A stretch of 64,000 nt of DNA from a virus, in IMG/VR virus record IMGVR_UViG_3300008120_007166, positions 1-64,000 of that record; one strand, written 5' to 3'. Made by a program: the position numbers and the translations under genes. Position 1 is the stretch's first letter. Every line of letters begins with the position of its first letter. The notes under the pieces were generated by a model. It made no database searches. It was not told the origin of the DNA and worked only from the letters and a program-made list of their open reading frames with translations. Shown here piece by piece: positions 1 to 12,000 of the stretch.

Positions 1-3000
1 ACTTGTTCCTGAAGAACCTGAAGATCTACTTAAACCTGATGTACCATTTGTTCCTGAAGAACCTGAAGAAGCAGAAGAGCCACTTAATTGTGACAACCCT
101 GAAGCGCCAGCTGTACCTGAAGTACCAGTTGTACCTGAGCTAGCTGAAGAACCAGCAGACCCTGAAGAACCACTTAATTGAGACAACCCTGAAGTACCAG
201 CTGTTCCGCTTGTTGCAGAAGAAGCCGAAGTTCCAGAGGATGCTGAAGCACCTGATACACCCGCAGTACCGTCAGTACCTTTAGAACCACTAGAACCAGA
301 AGTTCCTGAAGTTCCTGAAGTTACACTTAAACCACTATTTGCAGCTAAACCTGAAGTACCAACCGTACCTGAAGTTGCTGAAGACCCTGAAGTTCCAGCT
401 GAGCCACTATTATTACTTGAACCAATTGTACCAGCAGTACCAGTTGAACCTGAAGAACCTGAAGTTCCAGAACTTCTACTTAATGCTGAAGCACCATCTG
501 TACCATTTGTTCCTGAAGACCCAGACGTTCCTGAAGATCCTGAAGATCTACTTAAACCTGAAGTACCATTTGTACCACTTGAACCAGAAGAAGCAGAAGA
601 TCCACTTAATTGTGACAACCCTGAAGCACCTGCTGTACCGCTTGAACCAGAAGTACCTGAAGTTGCTGAAGAACCACTAGAACCAGACAATCTTGATAAA
701 CCTGATGTACCAACTGTTCCTGAGGTGGCTGAAGAACCAGCAGACCCTGAAGAACCACTGTTTGCTGATTGACCACTCGTACCGTTTGTACCAGTTGATC
801 CTGAAGAACCAGAAGTTGCTGAAGAACCCGAGTTGGCACTCAATCCTGAAGTAGCCGCTGAACCTGAACTACCTGAAGTTCCTGAAGTCGCAGATGTACC
901 CGCAGAACCACTTGAACCTGATAATTGAGATAAACCATTTGTACCAGCTGTACCTGTAGTACCAGAAGATGCACTTGTACCTGATGAACCCGCATTTGCA
1001 GATGCACCATTTGTACCATTTGTACCTGTAGACCCACTAGAACCTGAAGTTCCAGCTGAGCCACTATTATTTGAAGAACCTGAGGTTCCAGCTGTACCTG
1101 AAGTTGCTGAAGAACCACTAGAACCTGATGAACCCGCATTTGCAGAAGCACCATTTGTACCATTTGTTCCAGTTGTACCACTTGTTGCCGAAGAACCTGA
1201 GGTTGAACTTAAACCACTATTACCAGCATTACCTGAAGTACCATTTGTACCCGTAGACCCAGACGAACCTGAAGTTCCTGAAGAACCTGAGCTTCTACTT
1301 AAACCTGATTGACCATCTGTACCTGAAGTACCAGTTGAACCAGCTGATCCCGATGTACCTGAAGTATCACTTGTAGCAGACACACCATCCGTACCTGAAG
1401 TACCAGACGTTCCAGCTGTTGCTGAAGAACCAGACAGTCTTGATAAACCGTTTGTACCAGCGGTACCAGTTGTTCCAGAAGAACCACTTGATGCGCTTGA
1501 TCCACTTAATTGTGATAAACCAGAAAGACCCGCAGTACCATTTGTACCAGTAGATCCTGAAGATGCTGAAGTACCGCTTGAACCACTATTTGCCGATTGA
1601 CCACTTGTACCAGCGCTACCTGAAGATGCTGATGATCCTGAAGAACCAGATGTTCCAGAAGTTGCACTTGATCCAGCACTACCTGAAGATCCGCTTAATT
1701 GAGACAATCCTGAGGTTCCAACCGTTCCAGAAGTTGCTGAAGAACCTGATGTAGCGGAGCTACCACTATTCGCACTCGCACCATTAGTACCATTTGTACC
1801 CGTAGAACCTGAAGAACCTGATGTTCCACTTGATCTACTTAATGATGATTGACCATCTGTTCCAGAAGTTCCTGTAGAACCTGAAGAACCACTTGTTCCA
1901 GAAGTATCACTTGTAGCAGACACACCATCTGTACCTGAAGTACCTGATGTACCAGCTGTTGCTGAAGAACCACTTAATCTACCCAATCCTGAAGTACCAG
2001 CGGTACCACTTGTAGCAGATGAACCAGAAGTTGCTGAAGAACCACTATTTGCACTCGCACCCGAAGTTCCATTAGAACCAGTTGAACCTGATGTTCCAGA
2101 AGTTGCTGAAGAACCAGCAGAACCACTTAAACCTGAGGATCCAGCTGTTCCTGAAGTTGCACTAGACCCTGAAGAACCTGAACTACCAGATGAACTACTT
2201 AAAGCTGAAGAACCAACTGTACCAGTAGTACCTGATGTACCACTTGATGCGGATGTTCCTGAAGAACCACTATTTGCAGCTAAACCTGAAGTACCATTTG
2301 TACCAGTTGATCCGCTTGATCCTGAAGAACCTGATGTTCCCGAAGATTTACTTAATGCAGAAGCACCGTCTGTACCAGCTGAACCACTTGATCCTGAAGA
2401 ACCAGAAGTTCCTGAAGTTGCTGATGTTCCCGCTGAACCTGAGCTACCGCTTAACTGAGATAATCCAGATGTACCGACCGTACCTGAGGTCGCTGAAGAA
2501 CCACTTGTAGCTGAACTACCTGAGTTAGCTGAAGCACCATTTGTACCGTTTGAACCAGTCGATCCAGATGAACCTGATGTTCCAGAACTTCTGCTTAAAC
2601 CAGACTGGCCATCCGTACCTGAAGTACCAGTTGAACCACTTGATCCAGATGTACCTGAAGTATCACTTAAAGCAGATTGACCATCCGTACCTGAAGTACC
2701 TGATGTACCAGCCGTTGCTGAAGAACCTGATAATCTACTTAAACCTGAGGTTCCAACCGTACCTGAAGTAGCTGAAGAACCTGAAGTAGCTGAGCTACCA
2801 CTATTCGCTGATTGGCCACTTGTACCAGCAGAACCAGAAGACCCACTTGTACCAGATGTTGCTGAAGAGCCAGCTGAACCCGCACTACCACTTAATTGTG
2901 ATAAACCACTTGTACCAGCTGTACCTGAAGTTGCTGAACTACCAGAAGTAGCTGAAGAACCTGAGTTTGCTGATGCACCGTTTGTACCGTTTGTACCAGT

Positions 3001-6000
3001 TGAACCTGAAGAACCTGAAGTTCCAGAACTTCTACTTAATGCTGAAGCACCATCTGTACCAGAAGAACCTGAACTACCAGAAGAACCTGAAGTTCCACTT
3101 GTAGCCGAAGTACCCGCACTACCTGAAGATCCAGATAATTGAGATAAACCGTTTGTACCAGCGGTTCCTGAAGTAGCGGAGCTACCTGATGTTGCTGAAG
3201 AACCACTATTTGCGCTTAAACCAGATGTACCGTTTGTTCCTGTACTACCTGAAGATGCTGATGTACCAGCCGATCCTGAAGACGCTGATAAACCAGATGA
3301 CCCTGAAGTTCCTGAGGTTGCAGAAGAACCTGCACTACCAGCTGAACCGCTTAACGCTGAACTACCTGATGTTCCAGAAGTTGCTGAAGAACCCGAACTA
3401 CCAGCAGAACCCGAAAGTTGACTTAAACCTGATGTACCAGCTGTTCCTGATGTAGCTGAAGTCCCAGCAGAACCTGAGCTACCACTATTTGCACTTGCAC
3501 CATTTGTACCGTTTGTACCTGTAGACCCACTAGAACCTGATGTACCCGAAGATCTACTCAAAGCAGACGCACCGTCCGTACCATTTGTTCCAGAAGAACC
3601 TGATGTACCCGATGAACCTGAAGATCTACTTAAACCCGATGTACCGTTTGTTCCTGAAGAACCGCTTGATGCACTCGATCCGCTTAATTGTGATAAACCT
3701 GAGTTACCAGCGGTACCTGAAGTACCAGTTGTACCTGAGCTAGCTGAAGAACCAGCAGACCCTGAAGAACCGCTTAATTGTGACAAACCTGATGTACCTG
3801 CGGTACCGCTTGTTGCGGAACTACCAGAAGTTGCTGAAGAACCTGAATTTGCGGATGCACCATTTGTACCGTTTGTACCTGTAGACCCACTAGAACCTGA
3901 TGTACCCGAAGATCTACTCAATGCCGATGCCCCATCAGTACCTGCTGATCCTGAACTACCTGAACTACCTGAAGTTCCAGAAGTTGCTGAAGTTCCAGCC
4001 GATCCTGAAGAACCTGATAATTGAGATAAACCATTTGTACCAGCTGTACCTGAAGTTGCAGAAGAACCACTTGATCCTGAAGATCCAGAGTTTGCAGAAG
4101 CACCAACAGTACCGCTTGTACCACTTGATCCTGAAGAACCTGAAGTTCCAGCAGAACCACTATTATTTGAAGAACCTGAAGTTCCAGTTGTACCAGTTGT
4201 ACCTGAAGAAGCGCTTGTACCAGATGAACCAGAGTTAGCTGAAGCACCATTTGTACCGCTTGTACCAGTTGTACCGCTTGTTGCAGAAGAACCTGAAGTT
4301 GCGCTTAAACCACTATTACCTGCATTACCTGAAGTACCGTTTGTACCAGTTGATCCGCTTGATCCTGAAGAACCAGAAGTTCCTGAAGATTTACTTAATG
4401 CAGAAGCACCGTCTGTACCAGCTGAACCTGAAGATCCACTTGATCCAGATGTACCTGAAGTAGCTGAAGTTCCAGCAGAACCCGATGAACCACTCAATTG
4501 AGACAAACCAGAAGTACCAGCTGTGCCTGAGGTTGCGGATGAACCAGAAGTTGCTGAAGACCCTGAATTTGCGGATGCACCATTTGTACCAGCTGATCCT
4601 GAAGATCCACTTGAACCTGATGTACCACTTGATTTACTTAATGCCGATTGACCATCTGTACCTGATGTACCAGTTGAACCGCTTGAACCAGACGTTCCTG
4701 AAGTATCTGATGTAGCTGATTGTCCATCCGTACCTGAAGTACCAGACGTTCCAGCTGTTGCTGAAGAACCAGACAATCTTGATAAACCTGATGTACCAAC
4801 TGTTCCTGAAGTTGCAGATGAACCTGAAGTTGCTGAAGAACCACTATTTGCTGATTGACCACTTGTACCAGCAGAACCTGAAGATCCTGAAGATCCTGAT
4901 GTACCACTAGTTGCTGAAGAACCAGCGGATCCAGCACTACCGCTTAATTGTGATAAACCACTTGTACCAGCTGTACCTGAAGTAGCGGAAGAACCTGATG
5001 TTGCTGAACTACCAGAGTTTGCAGAAGCACCATTTGTACCCGCAGTTCCAGTTGATCCTGATGAACCAGAGGTACCACTTGATTTACTTAAAGCGGATGC
5101 TCCATCAGTACCAGCCGATCCTGAAGACCCGCTTGATCCAGAAGTTCCTGAAGTTGCTGATGTACCAGCGGATCCACTTGACCCACTCAATTGTGACAAC
5201 CCTGATGTACCAGCGGTTCCTGAGGTAGCTGAACTACCTGAAGTTGCGGATGAACCACTATTTGCGGCTAAACCTGAAGTACCATTAGAACCTGTAGAAC
5301 CAGAAGATGCTGATGTACCAGAAGATGCTGATAATGCACTTAAACCTGAAGAACCTGCGGTTCCTGACGTTGCTGAAGAACCTGAACTACCAGCAGAACT
5401 GCTTAACGCTGAACTACCAGAGGTACCTGTTGTACCACTTGTTGCGGAACTACCGCTTGTCGCAGAAGAACCGCTATTTGCAGCTAAACCTGAAGTACCA
5501 TTTGTACCAGTAGAACCTGAAGATCCACTTGAACCAGATGTACCTGAAGATTTACTTAATGCTGACGCACCATCAGTACCCGCACTACCTGAAGAACCAG
5601 AAGAACCTGATGTTCCTGAAGTCGCAGATGTACCCGCTGAACCAGAAGAACCACTTAATTGAGACAATCCTGATGTACCAACTGTACCTGAAGTTGCGGA
5701 TGAACCAGAAGAAGCTGAAGTTCCTGAAGAAGCTGAAGCCCCACTAGAACCAGCTGAACCAGTTGACCCACTTGTTCCTGAGGTTGCGGATGAACCCGCA
5801 GAACCTGAAGAACCACTATTAGCTGAAGAACCAACTGTACCAGTAGTACCTGATGTACCACTTGATGCGCTTGTTCCTGATGAACCTGAATTTGAACTTA
5901 ATCCTGAAGTACCATTTGTACCTGAAGTTGCTGAAGATCCGCTTGACGCTGATGTCCCTGAAGACGCTGATGCTCCCGAAGAACCGTTAGAACCTGTAGA

Positions 6001-9000
6001 ACCAGAGGTACCACTTGTTGCTGAACTACCAGAAGACGCTGATAAACCAGATGAACCTGCGGTTCCTGAAGTTGCTGAAGATCCTGATGAAGCTGAACTA
6101 CCAGAATTAGCTGATAAACCTGAGGTACCATTTGTACCTGAAGTTGCTGAAGAACCAGCTGTACCACTTGTTGCTGAAGACGCTGAAGCTCCTGATGAAC
6201 CACTTGTTCCTGTAGAACCAGCTGTACCGCTTGTTGCTGAACTACCAGAAGATGCTGACAACCCACTTGAACCAGCTGAGCCAGAAGTTGCGGATGATCC
6301 TGATGTAGCAGAGCTACCACTATTTGCACTCAACCCTGATGTACCATTTGTTCCACTTGTAGCTGAACTACCAGAAGAAGCGGATGTACCTGAAGAAGCT
6401 GAAGCACCTGAAGCACCAGCTGTACCGCTTGAACCAGAGGTACCTGAAGTTGCAGAAGAACCACTTGAAGCACTTAAACCTGAAGAACCAGCTGTACCTG
6501 AAGTAGCGGAGCTACCTGAAGTCGCTGAGGATCCGCTTAATGCGCTTAAACCACTTGTACCATTTGTTCCTGAAGTTGCGGATGAACCAGAAGATGCTGA
6601 TGTACCTGAAGAAGCTGAAGCTCCTGATGACCCTACTGAACCTGAAGAACCTGATGTTCCTGACGTAGCAGAACTACCAGAACTTGCACTCAATCCTGAA
6701 GAACCTGCGGTTCCTGAAGTTGCTGAGGATCCTGATGTGGCAGAGCTACCACTATTTGAAGATAGACCTGACGTACCAGCTGTTCCTGAAGTAGCGGAGC
6801 TACCTGAAGAACCTGATGAACCAGAACTATTACTATTTCCACTCGAACCTGCGGTTCCTGAAGAAGCTGAACTTCCTGAAGAACCCGATGTACCACTAGT
6901 TGCAGATGACCCACTTGTAGCGGATGATCCAGAATTAGCAGCTAAACCTGAAGTACCATTTGTACCTGAAGTTGCTGAAGATCCGCTTGACGCTGATGTC
7001 CCTGAAGATGCGCTTAAACCTGAAGAACCAGCTGATCCAGCTGAACCTGATGTTCCTGACGTAGCAGAACTACCAGAAGATGCGCTTAAACCTGAACTAC
7101 CTGATGTACCGCTTGTAGCAGAGCTACCTGAGGTTGCAGAAGAACCTGAATTAGAACTCAACCCTGATGTACCATTTGTTCCTGAAGTTGCGGATGAACC
7201 AGAAGATGCTGATGTACCTGAAGAAGCTGAAGCTCCTGATGAACCAGCGGAACCACTTGTTCCCGAAGTACCAGAAGATGCTGAACTACCAGAAGATGCA
7301 CTTAAACCTGAAGAACCAGCTGTACCTGAAGTTGCAGAAGAACCAGAGGAAGCTGATGACCCACTATTTGAGGCTAAACCTGAAGTACCATTTGTTCCAC
7401 TTGTAGCTGAACTACCAGAAGAAGCTGATGTACCAGAAGAAGCTGAAGCCCCTGAAGAACCTGATGTACCAGATGATCCTGAAGTAGCGGAAGTTCCTGA
7501 AGAACCCGCTGAACCAGAGCTACCACTATTTGCGGCTAAACCAGAAGTACCATTTGTACCTGAAGTTGCGGAAGAACCAGAAGAAGCTGAAGTTCCTGAA
7601 GAAGCTGATGCTCCCGAAGAACCGTTAGAACCTGTAGAACCAGATGTTCCACTTGTTGCTGAAGATCCAGAAGAAGAACTTAAACCTGAAGAACCAACTG
7701 TTCCTGAGGTTGCGGATGAACCTGATGTTCCTGAAGAACCAGAGTTACTAGATAAACCGCCAGTACCATTTGTACCCGTAGAACCGCTTGAACCAGATGT
7801 TGCTGAAATAGCAGAAATACCATCAGCACCATCAACACCGCTTGAACCAGATGTACCTGAAGAACCCGAAGAACCTGATGTTTTACTTGAACCAGCTAAA
7901 CCGCTTGTACCTGTCGTACCTGAAGTCGCAGATGTACCTGAAGTTGCAGAAGAACCACTATTTGAAGATAATCCTGAAGTACCGTTTGTTCCTGAAGTTG
8001 CTGAAGATCCGCTTGATGCAGATGTTCCTGATGTTGAAGAAACACCGCTTGATCCAGCTGTACCAGAAGTTGCTGAAGAACCTGAGGTTGCTGAACTACC
8101 AGAAGATGCAGATAAACCCGAAGATCCTGATGTACCACTTGTAGCAGAACTACCTGAGGTTGCAGAAGAACCACTATTTGAAGATAAACCCGAAGTACCG
8201 TTTGTTCCTGAAGTTGCAGAAGAACCAGATGATGCAGACGTACCTGAAGTTGCTGAAGCACCTGAAGAACCAGCGCTACCTGTTGATCCTGATGTTCCTG
8301 ATGTAGCACTTGATCCAGCTGAACCAGAAGACGCACTTAAACCAGAAGTACCAACTGTACCAGAAGTTGCTGAAGAACCTGAAGAAGCTGAAGCGCCAGA
8401 ATTACCACCAGTTCCTGAAGTTCCTGAAGAACCACTTGAACCAGATGAGAATGATAATCTACTTTGACCAGCAACACCAGTTGTACCATTTGTACCAGAA
8501 GAACCAGAAGAACCTGAAGTTTCACTTAAACCACTGTTTGAACTAGCACCATTTGTACCGCTAGAACCTGAGGTTGCAGAAGAACCTGAGGTTGCGCTTG
8601 AACCACTATTTGCGGCTAAACCAGAAGTACCGATTGTACCTGAAGTTGCAGACGAACCTGAAGATGCTGCTGAACCTGATGACCCACTTTCACCACTTGA
8701 ACCATTAGAACCTGATGTTCCTGAAGAACCAGCTGTTCCTGAAGAGGCTGAGTCGCCAGAACTTCCTGATGTTCCAGTAGAGCCTGAAGCACCACTTGAA
8801 CCAGATGTTCCAGTAGAACCGTTATCACCAGAAGAACCGTTTGTTCCTGAAGAACCAGAAGCGCCTGATTCACCATTTAAACCATTTATACCTGAAGAAC
8901 CTGAAGATCCAGTTGACCCTGAAGACCCACTTTCACCACTTTCACCTGAAGTACCAAAACTACCACCATCACCAGATGTACCATCGCTACCTGTAGAACC

Positions 9001-12000
9001 AGATTCACCCGATTGACCAGATGTCCCAAATGAGCCATCATTACCCGAAGATCCATCGCTACCTGTAGAACCAGATTCACCACTTATTCCTGAAGTTCCT
9101 GAAGAACCGTTATCACCGCTTGTACCATCCGATCCTGTACTACCACTTTCACCGCTTATTCCTGATGTACCGTTAGAACCTTCGTTTCCTGATGTACCAT
9201 CTGATCCAGTTGAACCTGATTCACCACTTATTCCTGAAGTTCCTGAAGAACCGTTATCACCGCTTGTACCATTTGAACCAGTTGACCCAGAGTCGCCACT
9301 TACACCCGATGTACCATTAGAACCATCATTACCTGATGTACCATCTGAACCAGTTGAACCGCTTTCACCTGATAAACCACTTGTACCGTTAGATCCGTTA
9401 TTACCTGATGTGCCATCACTACCCGTGCTACCACTTTCACCTGATACACCAGAAGTTCCACTTGAACCATTATCACCAGAAGAACCATCTGAACCAGTTG
9501 ATCCCGATTCTCCACTTATACCAGAGGTTCCGTTGGAGCCATCATCACCTGAAGAACCGTTAGTTCCTGAAGAACCTGAAGCTCCGCTTTCACCATTTAA
9601 ACCATTTATACCTGAAGAACCTGAAGATCCAGTTGATCCCGAAGACCCACTTTCGCCAGATTGGCCAGATGTTCCAAATGAACCATCATTACCTGAAGAA
9701 CCATCTGATCCAGAGGATCCAGACTCACCTGATATACCAGATGTTCCAAATGAACCATCATTACCTGAAGATCCATCGCTACCTGTGGAACCAGATTCAC
9801 CCGATTGACCAGATGTACCGTAAGACCCATCAGCCCCACTTGATCCATCTGACCCAGTTGATCCAGACTCACCACTTATTCCCGAAGTCCCTGAAGATCC
9901 GTCATTACCTGATGTGCCATCACTACCAGTTGAACCTGATTCTCCACTTATTCCTGAAGTTCCATTTGAACCATTATCACCGCTACTACCATCACTACCA
10001 GTTGATCCAGACTCACCACTTATTCCTGAAGTCCCATTAGATCCGTCATTACCTGAAGATCCGTCTGAACCAGTTGAACCACTTTCACCTGATTGACCTG
10101 AAGTTCCGTTGGAACCATCGTTACCTGAAGACCCATCTGAACCAGTAGACCCAGATTCACCACTTATACCAGAGGTTCCAAAACTACCGTTAGCTCCTGA
10201 AGAACCGTCTGAACCAGTTGAACCTGATTCACCACTTATACCAGAGGTTCCGTTAGAACCGTTATCACCAGAAGAACCGTTAGTTCCTGAAGAACCTGAA
10301 GCTCCGCTTTCACCATTTAAACCATTTATACCTGAAGAACCTGAAGATCCAGTTGATCCTGAGGATCCCGATTCACCACTTTCACCTGAAGTACCAAAAC
10401 TACCGTCAGCTCCTGAAGAACCATCACTACCCGTGCTACCACTTTCACCTGATTGACCAGATGTTCCTGAAGAACCGTCATTACCTGAAGATCCGTCTGA
10501 ACCTGTGCTACCACTTTCACCGCTTATCCCTGATGTTCCAAATGAACCATCCGCTCCTGAAGAACCATCTGACCCAGTTGATCCAGACTCACCACTTATT
10601 CCTGAAGTACCATTAGATCCGTCATTACCAGATGTACCATCTGATCCAGTAGACCCAGATTCACCTGATTGGCCAGAGGTTCCAAATGAACCGTCAGCCC
10701 CACTTGATCCATCGGATCCTGAAGACCCAGATTCACCTGATTGGCCAGAGGTTCCAAATGAACCGTCAGCCCCACTTGATCCATCGGATCCTGTAGAACC
10801 AGATTCACCTGATTGGCCAGAAGTACCAAAAGATCCATCATTACCTGAAGAACCTGAAGATCCAGTTGATCCCGATTCTCCACTTATTCCTGAAGTTCCA
10901 TTAGATCCGTCATTACCTGAAGATCCGTCTGAACCTGTGCTACCACTTTCACCACTTATTCCTGAAGTCCCATTTGAGCCATTATCGCCTGATGTACCAT
11001 CTGAACCAGTTGATCCTGACTCGCCAGATTGGCCAGAAGTACCAAAAGATCCATCATTACCTGAAGACCCATCTGATCCAGTAGACCCAGATTCACCCGA
11101 TTGACCAGAGGTTCCAAATGAACCATCATTACCTGAAGACCCATCTGAACCTGTGCTACCGCTTTCACCCGATTGACCAGAAGTACCATTTGATCCGTCA
11201 TTACCTGAAGAACCATTGGATCCGTTTGATCCCGATTCACCACTTATTCCTGAAGTTCCATCAACACCATCAACACCATCAACACCATTTGTACCAGAAG
11301 TACCACTTTCACCTGATGTACCAGATTCACCCGATGAACCACTTTCACCAGATTGGCCAGATGTACCGTTAGAACCATCCGCTCCTGAAGAACCATCTGA
11401 ACCAGTAGACCCAGATTCACCACTTATACCAGAGGTTCCTGAAGAACCGTCATTACCACTACTACCATCACTACCAGTTGAACCAGATTCCCCTGAAGTC
11501 CCGTTAACGCCTGTTGTACCAGAATCACCGTCCGAACCGTTAGTTCCTGAAGAACCTGAAGCTCCGCTTTCACCATTTAAACCATTTATACCTGAAGAAC
11601 CTGAAGACCCAGTTGATCCTGAAGACCCACTTTCGCCAGATTCACCTGAAGTTCCATTTGAACCATTATCACCACTACTACCATCACTACCTGTACTACC
11701 ACTTTCTCCACTTACCCCTGAAGTTCCTGAAGAACCATCATTACCTGATGATCCATCTGATCCTGTACTACCGCTTTCACCACTTATACCTGAAGTTCCG
11801 TTGGAACCATCGTTACCGCTTTCACCTGATGTACCATTACTGCCTGATTCACCAGAAATACCTGAAGTACCAAAACTACCATCATTACCACTTGACCCAT
11901 CTGATCCTGTTGATCCCGATTCACCACTTATACCAGAGGTTCCGTTAGAACCACTTTCTCCACTTATTCCTGAAGTTCCTGAAGAACCATCATTACCACT

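Noticed and set aside
6737-8467. 576-aa plus-strand open frame, Glu/Pro/Ala-rich (PEVPEEP repeats)
   Set aside because: It is the antisense of the Gly-Ser-Thr repeat gene; the repeat composition keeps several other frames open. The minus-strand frame is in phase with the N-terminal domain and start codon, so it is the real gene.
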